Of a DNA stretch of 64,000 bases, positions 1 through 10,264 are shown piece by piece. Position 1 is the stretch's first letter. The number at the start of each line of letters is the position of its first letter. A model generated the notes under the pieces. It was not told the DNA's origin. It saw only the letters and a program-made list of their open reading frames with translations, and made no database searches. The translations under genes and the position numbers were made by a program. This stretch comes from Glossina fuscipes (lineage: Eukaryota > Arthropoda > Insecta > Diptera > Glossinidae): assembly GCF_014805625.2 (NCBI RefSeq), contig NW_023998415.1, forward strand, positions 31,556,983 through 31,620,982, given 5' to 3'.

Positions 1-48
1 GAATTTATTCTCTGGCTAAATTTATAATAATAATAATAATAATAATAC
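1..48 (+). mobile_element. 3' end of a tRNA-derived SINE, cut by the window edge
   Basis: The first bases, from gaatttattctctggctaaa through a (TAA)n run, match the 3' end of the SINE copy at 25816-25938. Only the last part of the body and the tail are inside the window; the tRNA-like head would lie upstream. A target-site duplication cannot be checked because the left flank is missing. The family assignment rests on the identity of this tail to the copies at 25.8 kb and, less closely, 4.4 and 37.3 kb. Confidence 0.8.
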
Positions 49-720
49 TTAAGCATAACTGAAAACAACACAACTTCAATACAATTTCATTAACCATCGG
101 TAAAAGTTTACAGAAGAGAAAACTCTTTCAAATCAGGCTTCGTTACGTATTCATCTGAAATGAATATGATTTATCCGAATTTATTTTACTATCTTATTTT
201 CTTAATTATGTTATTATAAAGTTTTTTAATTCCTTTCTCTTGTTGTTTTCTAAATTTTTGCTTCGTTTGTTTGTGTTGTTTAATCTATGTCACCAGCTTG
301 TCAATTACGCAGCAATTCATTTAATATGTATGCTCGCAATATTCTTCTACTTTGTGTGTTTCTTTTTTTTTTGGTTTTTTTTTTTTTGTAATTTATCGTA
401 ATATATGCGTAAACTTATTTTAAGGTTGCATGTGAGAAAAGTCGAAACTAAATAAAAAAATCTCTTAATTGACGCCTATAAATAACGTAGACACATGAAA
501 CGATTTATTGTTAATTTGTAGCATGTTGCGTGACATTCGATGATTGTTGTTGTTTTTCTGCACATATACATAAATATTTCTACAAATATCGAAAATATAG
601 ACGTTAGAAACACTTTAAATAAGGCACTGTTCAAAAATTTATTGAAAGTATTTAATTGAATTTAATGAGGTAGAAGCAGAAAAGAAAAAAAAAAAAAAAA
701 AAACAAATTAATAAAGAAAC
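49..720. other. Unassigned AT-rich DNA
   Basis: No coding signal or recognisable repeat family is seen. There are short T tracts near 364-388 and an A tract near 682-702, the latter just before the LINE fragment. Confidence 0.6.
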
Positions 721-730
721 TGGGTTTATG

Positions 731-1745
731 ATTGGTGTGCCTCAAGGTTCTTTCTCTTCGGCTACCTATTGTTCAAGCTCCTTATATATGATCTGATACG
801 GATTTGGTTGATGTGGACAATTGCGCTTTTTTTACGCCTACATTCGCTTGAAAACAATATTAAGGAGTCATTAGCAATTGTTAAGCCTTCGCTGATAGGT
901 AATATGCTTCCCATTAACGGTAGTGAAACTAAAGCCTTATTCCTCACTTCTCGCCGTACTGGGTCATTCAGTTTCGATATAAAATTATTTGTGTATTCCA
1001 TTGATCTTGTAGAATCAATGCAATGTGTTGGTCGTGAAATCAACCTTCAACCCTACATTGATAAGACGAACTTAATTTTCGTCGTTAAAGTTCGCGTTAT
1101 ATTCCAAAGATCGTATATTCTAAACCTATATCTGGTTAAACATGCCATTGCCCATTCCCTCCTCATGACGCATGAATAATGTATTGACGTCTTCTCTGGG
1201 TGCCCAAGTTATAACTTAGATAAGCTTGCAAGTATTGTTAACCGTATAGCAAGCTTTGTTTTTATAAGGACATATATAGAGACTGCATCTCCCCAGTCGC
1301 TCTTGCTTTCTTAAAATTCTCGTTTCCCGATTATCGAAAATTCTGGTTGTTTATGTACCTCTCCAAAATCATTGAAATCCGATTCCGCCCAAGTCTTTTA
1401 ATTAAACGACGCGAGATTGAAATGAAACCCTTTCATGTTAATGCCATGATTGTCAAACTCATCAGCCGAATGACATTTTGCTGTTCGCGTTGCTACTTAT
1501 CGGAAAGTGCTGCCACTGAGTCTGAAATCCTTCGCACTGCTAAAACTTGTAATGCATACTTTGTTGCTGACAAGAACTGATGGTTACAGAGTTTAAGCGG
1601 CAATATGACTACATTAGCAGTCAACTAACTGACTTTTATACTTATTTATGTCATAATTTCCTTTTGCACAAGAAGTGTGTCTATGTGACTAGGTAACAGC
1701 CCTGTGGCTTTATACCTACTTAATAAAAGAATAAATTGAATGAAA
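731..1745 (+). pseudogene. Decayed non-LTR retrotransposon (LINE), reverse-transcriptase C-terminal half
   Basis: Reading on the plus strand gives GVPQGS at 734-751, the conserved RT motif of LINEs. After a frameshift comes LLFKLLIYDL (about 766-795), which fits the usual PLLF-x-LYINDL block. A mutated version of the catalytic F/Y-x-DD-x-ALF block follows (about 805-835), then SLENNI (846-863) and a NMLPING-x-ETKALFL block (about 901-942), which resembles the NxLxLN-x-xKTKxxxF motif. Past one in-frame stop at 1177-1179 the same frame continues with SYNLDKLASIVNRIA (about 1210-1254), typical of the domain after RT in jockey/CR1-like LINEs. More stops follow. The region ends near an AT-rich tail, aataaattgaatgaaatgaaa. 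The endonuclease and the 5' part of RT are absent, as in a 5'-truncated insertion. The RT identity is well supported by motif order; the clade is not certain. It is inactive. Confidence 0.72.
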
Positions 1746-2610
1746 TGAAAAATGCTTTATTATCTCCCTTAGAACGAGTTTCATTTACTCGTCAAAAATT
1801 ATGGTAAATGCTATAAGGTAAACGAATATGCAGCAAATATTCGATTGTAAGAAGAGATTAAAGATTTTTCCTTTCTTCCTATAGCCTTAAAATTCTAAAG
1901 TTTTGTGTTCACAATTTCAAGGTAGTTTGAAAAATTTTCTTCAATAAAATTTCCATGTCGTCGGATCAAAGGGTTCGCCTTCAGTTAAGAAAAACAATAT
2001 TCGAATACTGATTGCGAAGAAAGAGGAGAATTAAAAATCGGACTTGAGCTTCAAAGACAAAGTTTTAATAGAAAAATTTAAAAGAGAAAGAAAGAAATTC
2101 ACTTTGATTAACACTGCGAGGATACGCTCTGCAAGGTTTCGAATGTATTGCAAATATTTGATGAGTCTTATAAAGTCCTTAACTTTGGAATTCAAAACAA
2201 AAGGTAAAATTCATGAGCTTAGTTTTTGAAGTGAGTGTAAGTAAAAAACAAAAAATTTTATTATTTATTATAAAGTCATTTTTCTCGATTTTACCTGCAA
2301 GCGGAATAATATTTACATTATTTAAACTTCCGTATTATTGTTTATAAATGAGGGTGTGTTCTTGTCGTTTCATTCATCAAAGGTTATGGTCATCGGTATA
2401 TTAAATTGAAGATACCATTGTCACATTCACTTAAACTTATCGATATATGAACTTCTTGAACGGTGTGAGATAATGAATATTTTAACTGTCACGGTTAGAA
2501 AAATGGAGATAAAAGTCTGAATGCACAGCGACATGTACGTGCACTGTTGATTGTCAAATGTGATTGATAGCAATTAATTGGAAGGTTATATGAGGCAGAC
2601 TTCAAGGTGG
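1746..2610. other. Unassigned AT-rich DNA
   Basis: No protein homology, RNA gene or repeat family is recognised. A 61-codon open frame at 2044-2229 is A-rich and lysine-rich, has no known motif, and is treated as chance. Confidence 0.55.
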
Positions 2611-2624
2611 TGTCGTTTACTTAC

Positions 2625-2818
2625 TTTGTAGGCCTTTGTTGACGCATGCAGAGTCTCTTGAGATTATATGGCGATCGATGCCACCAGTTGGCAGTGCATT
2701 ATTAAGACAGATCTGTTCACAAGGGCAATAAAATTGACTGCTTGATGTGCACATCTTGCAAGTCATTGCGCCATTGCGCCATTGCGCGCAATTATACACG
2801 CTACACCCTTTGCTGCAT
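2625..2818 (-). CDS. Possible Cys-rich exon, unidentified
   Basis: On the minus strand an open frame runs from about 2818 down to a stop at 2617. It is cysteine-rich, including TCKMC and YCPCEQIC. A perfect GTAAGT donor starts at 2624, so the coding part could end at 2625 after Gly-Leu-Gln. Base composition is less AT-rich than the surroundings. Against this, no acceptor with a pyrimidine tract is visible upstream, because that side is a 30-base homopolymer that reads poly(A) on this strand. The first part of the frame also covers a short tandem of the unit cattgcgcc (2765-2786). No protein family is recognised. It may be a host exon, a fragment of an unknown element, or chance. Confidence 0.25.
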
Positions 2819-2820
2819 TT

Positions 2821-2822
<2 letters not shown>

Positions 2823-2852
<30 letters not shown>
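2823..2852. repeat. Poly(T) tract, 30 bases
   Basis: An uninterrupted run of T. It generates a false poly-Phe/poly-Lys frame on the two strands. Confidence 0.95.
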
Positions 2853-2853
<1 letters not shown>

Positions 2854-3704
2854 GTAAACAAATTAAAGTAACGGAATGTCCGCGACTTGTGGTTTTAATA
2901 ATGAGCCGCAATCTAACCGAGTTAGAGCACTTTGAAACAACATTGATGGATGTAATATGCAGAGGGGGAATCAAAAGCTGGGTGCCGACAGTTCGCTTCA
3001 CTTATAAAAATGTTCTTCCGATTTTTTTTTTTTAAATAAATCGCAAATCTTCGCTATAGACATCCAACGCCTATTAATGAATTTGCATGCATTTGCATCT
3101 GAGTTTTGAAGATTAATGTTAACACCAAATACGTTCAGTAGGCCTTCACATCAAGGCTGATCTCTTAATGTTAATTTAATATTCTATGTTTACATTTTAT
3201 TTTGTGTAAATACCCGGCATGTTTTTTCTTTACACAGCAAAAATGCAATTCGAGTAAATTAAATTAAAATGCACTTGATGAACAACTGCTGTATGTACTT
3301 CAGTCTCCGATGTGGCATTACTTTTGACATGTAAACTTAATTTACTAAATTGCTTTGAGGTTTTTTTTTTTATAATTTTTTCATGTTAACAAGAAGAAAA
3401 AAACAAATTTCTAATAAATAATTAAAAAAAGGCAGTTCGTGGGAGTCTATAACTTGATAAGATAATTGCAATTAAAATGGTTTCAGTTAATAGAATTTTT
3501 TTTTTTTTTTTTTATTGTAAAATTTTCTATATGAAAAGAAAAAACAGTTTTTATAATTAAAATAATTGCAAAATAGTATATTAGTTTTTTTAATTTTCTC
3601 AGTAGAAATATTTAATTTACCGGATAAAACAATTCGGTGGTAGAAGAGAGTTTTTAAAACTCATCACGGAAGGATGAGGGGTATATTAATTTCGCCAGAA
3701 CGTT
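2853..3704. other. Unassigned AT-rich DNA with paired octamer sites
   Basis: No gene is seen. It holds T tracts at about 3360-3371 and 3496-3513. Two copies of ATTTGCAT, the reverse complement of the POU octamer, lie at 3081-3088 and 3091-3098. Confidence 0.5.
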
Positions 3705-3788
3705 TGCAAAACCCGGAATGAAGCATTGGAGACCTCACAAAATATATTTATTTTTCATCACCATCACATTCTAAATCGATTTACGCAT

Positions 3789-3812
3789 GTCCGTCCGTCC
3801 GTCCGTCCGTCC
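3789..3812 (+). repeat. (GTCC)6 microsatellite
   Basis: Six perfect tetranucleotide units inside the interspersed repeat. The matching segments elsewhere are shorter and variable (GTCC/GTCT), so this copy has expanded. Confidence 0.95.
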
Positions 3813-4135
3813 ATGATATAGGTAGTAAACATTCTCCTGATCGCAAAAGTGAATGTATCGATTTCATATCTGGCAGAAATATTAAAAGTTCTTGCAGACA
3901 AGTTGGTATTGAAAATGGGCCAAATCAGTTGAAAGACACGTCCGCGGCACCACATAAACTGAGAGAACTTATGTTTTTTAAAAGCTATAAAAACCTGTTT
4001 TTTTTGCTCATCACTCACAAATTACAACAGATAAATGTACAAAAATTTCGACGCATATTCTATGGGTAATGCTGTAGCACTTGTATAAAAATGTAAAAAA
4101 AATTCATCATCAGGAAAATTCCCCAAAATTTCATC

Positions 4136-4157
4136 AAAAAAAAAAAATTTTTTTTTT
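4136..4157. repeat. A12T10 self-complementary tract
   Basis: Twelve A followed directly by ten T inside the (GTCY)n repeat region. Confidence 0.95.
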
Positions 4158-4349
4158 CAATACGATTATGGTAAACATTCTTCCGTTAGCGAAAATGCAA
4201 ATTTCGTTAACAAGAATTGCAAAGGAATTTTGGAGTGACTTAGAGCTTCTCAAGAACGAAGTCGACTTCACTCCATATTATAGAGCATAAAAATGTAGTT
4301 TGCTTACTTCTATTGTCACTTTTCGTGTAACGGTGATGGGTATTAATGA

Positions 4350-4365
4350 TTCGGTCACGACCGAA
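4350..4365 (+). other. 3'-terminal hairpin of the (GTCY)n repeat
   Basis: TTCGGT, a four-base loop, then ACCGAA: a perfect 6-bp stem, extendable by one pair into the loop. The same structure ends the copies at 28.8 (minus), 45.2, 53.0 and 55.8 kb. Helitron-like elements usually carry a short hairpin close to the 3' end. Confidence 0.75.
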
Positions 4366-4420
4366 TATAATTTTCTTATTTGTAATTATTATGTATTATC
4401 TTTTTATAGTAATTTTGTCT

Positions 4421-4434
4421 AATAAGATAGGAAC
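4421..4434 (+). repeat. Left target-site duplication of the SINE
   Basis: aataagataggaac, repeated exactly at 4618-4631 on the other side of the SINE. Confidence 0.93.
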
Positions 4435-4590
4435 TAATCCGCCTGAGTAGCCGAAGGCGAGGAATCTTGACTAGCAAGTCAATGGTCGTGGGTTCGAATC
4501 TCAACTGCGGTAGAATTTTTAATAAAAGCCGATAACCTTAGATGCTAGTGCTTTTAAGAGTTTAATCTTAGAATTTCTTTCTCTGGCGAA

Positions 4591-4617
<27 letters not shown>
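4435..4617 (+). mobile_element. Full-length tRNA-derived SINE with (TAA)n tail
   Basis: The head (about 4437-4510) looks like a tRNA gene: an A-box-like segment gagtagccgaaggcg and a good B box, ggttcgaatctc, at about 4491-4502, the two pieces of an internal RNA polymerase III promoter. The A box and spacing fit a class II (Ser/Leu-like) tRNA. A body of about 80 bases follows (tgcggtagaatttttaat onward), shared with the copies at 25.8 and 37.3 kb, then a (TAA)n run from about 4593. Exact 14-bp target-site duplications flank it. SINEs are transcribed by Pol III and copied by a partner LINE; a (TAA)n tail suggests an I-like partner, which is inference. The element codes for nothing. Confidence 0.92.
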
Positions 4618-4622
<5 letters not shown>

Positions 4623-4631
4623 GATAGGAAC
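4618..4631 (+). repeat. Right target-site duplication of the SINE
   Basis: Exact copy of 4421-4434. Its first bases merge with the last (TAA) unit. Confidence 0.93.
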
Positions 4632-6206
4632 ATTTAAATAGTGCAACACGATACACCAATTTTCTTTTAACTTACCAGCGAATATCAGGATGCGACATAA
4701 CACATTTATACAAATATGTATGTATATATGTATGAAAGATAATACAGGTATTCTATATACTCTGTAATAATAAATAGAAAACTTGAGCATGAAAACCGTC
4801 CCGTTTTTTCGAGGAAATATAACCCCATTTACAAATAAATTATTATTAACTCATATATGCCGGAATACGTTATCTAGATAAACTTCCAAATGATATCCCT
4901 GAAATGTAACATACCAACGCAAATCCATATAATAGATAAAGTTTTTTGCCCACCCACGTGTAGCAGGTGGTTTTTCCGTCAGTTGTTATTGTTTGCGTGT
5001 ATGCCGAAACCACAGTGACTACTTAACATGTACCAGTCATATATTATTAATGTGCAAAGTCGGCTTTCCTTTTAACTTCACACGATTCTCTGGGTAGGTA
5101 GGCGAATTTAAGTTAACTCAATTCAGTTATGATTTAATAACGAGCTGATGGTAGTTCTACTCTGCGCTAAAAATAAGACCGGGCGTAAATCAGATGGTGT
5201 CGAAAAGTGTTTTACGTAATTGGCAGCGTCAATTATCTTTGAATATTTTAAAGTCAGTATGTGAATAAGGAGTTCTCCGGTGTGTGACGAGCTATGGAGC
5301 ACACGTGTTCGCGGAGGACGTAAAATGCGAAACGTTTGCTAAAATATACTTTAATCGCAAGCTGTTGTTGAGTTAGTTAAAATTGAATCACCTGGCGGCA
5401 ACAAACATCCGTTTGGTATCCAGCCTATATATGATGATGGTGTCGTAAATAATTTCTAAATAATGAAACCTATAGGCAACTTGGGTATTCAGAATAGAAT
5501 TGAGAAGACACCACTCTAAAGAATGATTTGCAAAGTCACTCCTAAAAGGGGAAATATATACATATATATATACAAATATATATATATATATATATAATTG
5601 AATTATATTTTGTGTCTTGTTATTCACACATTTCGTAAGTAGATCGAAATTGATCGTACTCGTGATATTAATATGCCGAAAGAATGCAATCGTTGCGGAT
5701 AGTCAACGTTAATAAAAGCATAAGAAGAAAGATGACTATGTATAGGTAAAGTGATTATTTCACGCTAATCGTTTTAACAAAATATTTAATAAAATTGTTT
5801 AGTATATAGTTTTATATAAATAATAATAAATGGGGACATGTCCAAGAGTATAATTTAATTACATCGATCATTATTTTAAAATGTTTGTCAATTTAAATAT
5901 AATTTTCTTTATATAATTATTTTTATGCTCCTCTTAATCATTTAAAGCTATAAAATTTATTAAAATGTTTAATTTTATCATGCGTAAATATAAAGTTAAT
6001 TATTATATGATTATTTATGCACATTTTCTATTGTTATTATCGTTTTGATTTTCTACAATGGACGACATAGCAAAGATGAAAGCATAGAGAAATGTATGAA
6101 GAAAGATTTTCCTTTTTAAAATTAGTTTTTTCATATATGTATATATAGTATTAAAGTAAGAAAATAATCAAAATTAAATAATTTAAGGCAAACAATAAAC
6201 AAAAGA

Positions 6207-6231
6207 TTATATATATATATATATATATATA
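6207..6231. repeat. (TA)n microsatellite
   Basis: Perfect dinucleotide run, followed by a second short run at 6243-6255. Confidence 0.95.
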
Positions 6232-6459
6232 CTTTGTTGTGTTATATATATATATTTTGTTTGTTGCTTAATCCATATGCAATGATTATTAATATACCTT
6301 AATTTTATAATTTCTTTAAAGCAAGACATTTTAGACACATGGCTAGAATTGTAGGAAAAAAAAACAAAAATTAAATTAATTATATGCGATAATACCGTTT
6401 GTTAAAAGTTGAACAAATCGGACTTACTATTTTCCTTTACCTGTCCTAATATGAAGTGC

Positions 6460-6486
<27 letters not shown>
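6460..6486. repeat. Poly(T) tract, 27 bases
   Basis: Uninterrupted T run. Confidence 0.95.
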
Positions 6487-6493
<7 letters not shown>

Positions 6494-6549
6494 TACAATA
6501 AGTTAGCCAAGTCCGTTCGTTACCCTCTCGTTTGTATTAGCTTACAAAT

Positions 6550-6790
6550 ATTTGCATAGTATTGTCTATGAATTTGAAAAGATGTTTTTATTTAATATTT
6601 CTTTATGCTTTGAGTTTTTCTTTCTATTCTTTGACCGACTTTTTTCGAGGCAACAAATGGAATGGAATGTAAATGGCTTTGTCATATGCCGCTTTTCTGT
6701 TTATTATGCAAATGTCTATGTATCGGTGCGTGTATGTTATTTACTGTCGCTGTTGCATAAAATATTTTATTTATGGTTATGCATATCTCG
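6550..6790. promoter_or_regulatory. Possible enhancer-like cluster
   Basis: It carries ATTTGCAT at 6550-6557 and ATGCAAAT at 6706-6713, the two orientations of the POU octamer, plus TTTATGG and ATGCATA-type sites near 6770-6785. The region is less repetitive than its flanks. Such site clusters occur in fly enhancers but also by chance in AT-rich DNA, so this is only a pointer. Confidence 0.2.
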
Positions 6791-7202
6791 ACAAAGTACT
6801 ACTGCATGCAATAAAGTCACGTAAGAAATAATATTAAGGTAGAAAAACTTTTTCGGTGTAAGTTTGTGCTTATGTATGTTAATGCAGAAAAGAAACTTTT
6901 TAATAAACTTATCATTAAGTGAAATATTTAGTGTAAATAAATAATGAACTTATTTAATAAATTTTACGTTCGTTTTCTTTTCTTTTTTTATACGGGCATA
7001 CGTGAGGAGACGTGAGGATGACGAATAACTATATGAAAAATTAAATTTAAATGATAAAAATACCTTCACAACACGAAAAACAAATTAAATATTAAAAATA
7101 AAAACAACAAATTTTACATTGATTGATTATGAACCGATGAAATGAGATGTGACGGTCCTAATTGCAGAGCGCATGCATTCAGAACTCGATCACATTCTGT
7201 CC

Positions 7203-7208
<6 letters not shown>

Positions 7209-7254
<46 letters not shown>
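7209..7254. repeat. (GA)23 microsatellite
   Basis: Perfect 46-base dinucleotide run followed by an A tract. It is the longest purine-strand repeat in the window and a GAGA-factor-type sequence. Confidence 0.97.
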
Positions 7255-7258
<4 letters not shown>

Positions 7259-9800
7259 AAAAAAATTAATCACATTTTATTGTTGATCGCGAGAAATTGT
7301 ACGATCTCCCTAAAAGTAGGTTTGTGATTGGGGTGATATGTGCGAAGGCATATGAACACTGAGCGAAAACAATGATGCCTTTTTTGCCGTCATTCAAATC
7401 AAATCGCATTTCGTGAAGTTATTGAATGAGTTTCGGCAAAGTGCAAGCCAGATCTTGGAACACTAAACTACTGCGCGAGTCTGAAGAAAGTTGAAGGAAG
7501 GCAAGTCAAAAGTTGCAGGTTGCTCGTCCAAATCGAAACATCCGCCACAATATTAGAAATGATTGCTCCGCCCTATCCTTGCAAATGCATCGGAATCAAA
7601 TTTGCTAAAAGCTTCGCCAGCAATTTGCAGGTCATATACGATACCCATCCACAATTCGATATCACGCTGAAATATCAAAATGCTCTAGGAGAAAGGGAAC
7701 CGTTAACACGTGTTTATTTTCAAATATCACGTTTTTACTTCACATGATGAGGATATCGAAAAACTATTAGAGCGAATATAAGTACGGCGTGGCGTTGTCC
7801 ATATAAGAAGCAGAAGATAAACTAATTATGTCTTGGATGCCTTAGCAGGAAAGCAGATAAACCCATCGTTTAATTTCCGAATTAGTAAACTTGACAAATT
7901 TTTTTCAAAATCATTAATATTCATATATATCATCAGAATCTGATCATCATATCATCATATGATGATTAGAATAAAGGGTAAAACCGAACTATCTATGATT
8001 AGGAGGATGTAATACACTGAACTTTGTCCGAAACATAAAAGTTTAAACTTCTTTTCTTTTGCTCTTGCCTGCCTGCATATTATCAAGAGTAAGGTAAACA
8101 AATCGACCATCTTGATAAAATTTTAAATATAAATTGTGGGTGGCGTAAAACTCTTATATCTTACTCTATATACGAGCGAGTATGTTTCGGTTTAGATATT
8201 TTAGTTCATAGCAATAACTTAGATATACATATATATATATGATAGCATATTTTTATGTAAGCAATGCTTTGAAAAAGCAATTATTATAGTAAAATATTAT
8301 ATCTACGCGTGCATAGGATGTTACTTGGAGTATCATTGTACGTACGCATAATTAACGAGACGTATATTGTTTAGCTACGAGAAATAGTGAAAGCATGAAA
8401 GTTGTGGTTCAATCAAAAGATTCTTTCTGATTATTTTAGCATATGTAGTCTCGAGGCATGGGCGTATATCCTTTTACAATATTTCGATTCTTATGCAACA
8501 AAAATGCCACACATTAGGTAGAAAAATGAAACTTGGTTTATTAACTTTGATATAATCCTATAGATTGGGCTAAAGAGCGCACATGTTCAGTAGTTGCAAA
8601 AGCAAATGATAGCGATCGATCCAAAATGAGGTACAAGTCATCTTTCGATTCATATGCACATAATTGTTCGGACGATATTCGAAGAGTGATTCTCTTATAT
8701 ATATATATCTTAAGTAATCGATAATTAAGATTCATCGCAATGTGAGTGGAGCTTATTTGGTCGCGCGTTTGCTTTTATTTACGCTTTAGGACTTCCATGT
8801 TGGTTACTCTTCGAATTAGCTCAAGAGTAAGGAATTTTTCAAGTCATGCCTATCACATGAATATTCAGGAATAATGTTTTACCAGATATTAAGTCATAAG
8901 CTATATTCCATATATAATGAAATGAAAAAATTTATCAGTCACTTAAGCAGCATACGACAAAATTTGCAAAGCGAACAGAACAACATTGCCATAATGCATA
9001 GACATAGGTTAGCAGTGAATATTTTAAACTGGATTTTAATGCTCCTGACCAAACATTTTCACATGAATTTGCTCAAAACTTGTCAGAGTTAACAATTTAA
9101 TGTTTTTAAAGATAATTCACTAACGAAAACTTTATACGCACACTTAGATTCACATATGAAATACAAAGAAAGACCAGCAAGCAACATGTCCGCACGCTAA
9201 AGCAACGAGGCGTATAGCAGGAAGTTAACCATGAGCTGGCAATACACTCATATGTTCATGTTATCTAACAATCTCTTAACGAATGTAATGTATAGTTATG
9301 TAGTTATGTTAAGGGACGGTAGGCTTGCTAACAATTTCTTCGGCTTATGTATGTGTTTAGAAATTCATTGCTTGGAGCCTGCTTGGATAAGTGCATACTT
9401 GTTCACATATGCGGTTTACAGATGGGGTTTACACAGTTAAGATCTGGTTTGTTTGATATGTTGAGAAGAACTAAAGTGTTGCTTTGACCAACTATCTAGC
9501 CACCTAAGCGAAGCACTCCAAGTGCCCTATTGACAATTATTGGTTATTAGACTAACGGACAAATTGTACCTTTAGCCATGTATGAAATATCATGTTATGT
9601 GTCGTAATTGCTTTAATTTACTCAAGATTACTCTCAAAAAAAAAAAAAAAAAAAAAAAAACAAAGTAATTTCCCTTAAGCAAACAAAATTATTATAACAT
9701 GACGTAATATTTTCAATGCTCATTGACAACTATACAAATTATTTCTATATCTTTTGTTTGCACGGCAGACGTTTACAATCATGCTTCTTTCATCTGCCTG
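7255..9800. other. Unassigned DNA
   Basis: No recognisable gene. A 75-codon frame at 7520-7747 is moderately balanced in composition but matches nothing I know. There is a 25-base A tract at 9636-9660 and several short (TA)n runs near 8224-8240 and 8697-8708. Confidence 0.5.
9636..9660. repeat. Poly(A) tract, 25 bases
   Basis: Uninterrupted A run. Confidence 0.95.
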
Positions 9801-9801
9801 C

Positions 9802-10264
9802 CTAAAGCTTTGTTTGGCCCCTTCTGGATTTTTGCAAAAATTTAATTCTTAAACATAAATTTTTAGCCGCTTCTTCACATAAACCTGTACTTATTTCGCC
9901 AATAATTTGAATAATGTTTGCTTTAAGGTCATTGTGTGTCTATCTTTTACTGCAATAAAGCACTGATGTAATACAACCCCACCAAAGCAGAGCTTTTCAC
10001 TGAGTTATACCGCAAGATCTTACTTAGCAGGTAGTCATAATTTTTCAATAAATAGGCATTGCCACGAAAAGTATGGCATGTTGCACAATCTTTTTGAAAC
10101 CACATATCGTCCAAGGCGAAATCATCTGATTCATGCCATAAAAACTCAATAATCATCTTCGTCCATTGACGACGCTTGCAATATCATTATCAGCCCAGAA
10201 ACCATAAGCAACAGGTAATCTTTGCGTACGTAAATGCCTTCAGGACAACAACATATGGATTTCC
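9802..10264 (-). pseudogene. Tc1/mariner-superfamily (DDE) transposase relic
   Basis: On the minus strand, in order: a GNPYVVVLKAF segment (from 10264), a FWAD segment and VNG (about 10190), MIIEFLW, then FALDDMWFQKDCATCHT (about 10118-10068). The last contains the WFQxDxATCHT block around the second catalytic Asp, Asp kept, codon at 10088-10090. After a shift of frame come WWG, an LKANIIQIIGEI segment and a tail with LCEEAAKNL and KSRRG that fits the family C-terminus. This is the transposase group seen in many insects with the signature DMWFQQDGATCHTAR and CDLTPLDYFLWG. The third catalytic Asp region is ruined, there are at least two stops and two frameshifts, and no terminal inverted repeats were found. 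It is a much older relic than the 21-kb mariner. Confidence 0.8.

Larger units (their letters stand above)
3705..4390 (+). mobile_element. (GTCY)n interspersed repeat, DINE-1/mini-me-like
   Basis: The order of landmarks recurs in several places in this window: a segment like ctaaatcgattta, a (GTCC)n run (here 3789-3812), a segment like gtaaacattctcc, one like ttggtattgaaaatggg, and then a 3' end with a hairpin (4350-4365) followed by tataattttctta. Internal (GTCY)n microsatellites are known from the dipteran mini-me/DINE-1 repeats, which are considered Helitron-related. I assign the family by that resemblance, not by a search. The span may hold two overlapping or nested copies, because the landmark taaacattct occurs at about 3825 and again at about 4172. 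It has no coding capacity. Confidence 0.6.
4632..6540. other. Unassigned AT-rich DNA with microsatellites
   Basis: No gene is seen. It contains (TA)n tracts at about 5553-5597 and 6207-6255 and a 27-base T tract at 6460-6486. The stretch 5870-6060 is extremely AT-rich and dense in TAAT/ATTA cores. Confidence 0.55.

Noticed and set aside
4437..4510. A tRNA gene
   Set aside because: The tRNA-like segment has mismatched arms and is followed by a SINE body and (TAA)n tail inside target-site duplications, so it is a SINE head.
7520..7747. 75-codon frame with APPYPCKCIG and a fairly balanced composition
   Set aside because: I found no known motif, no neighbouring exon signals and no start context; a protein search would be needed to revive it.
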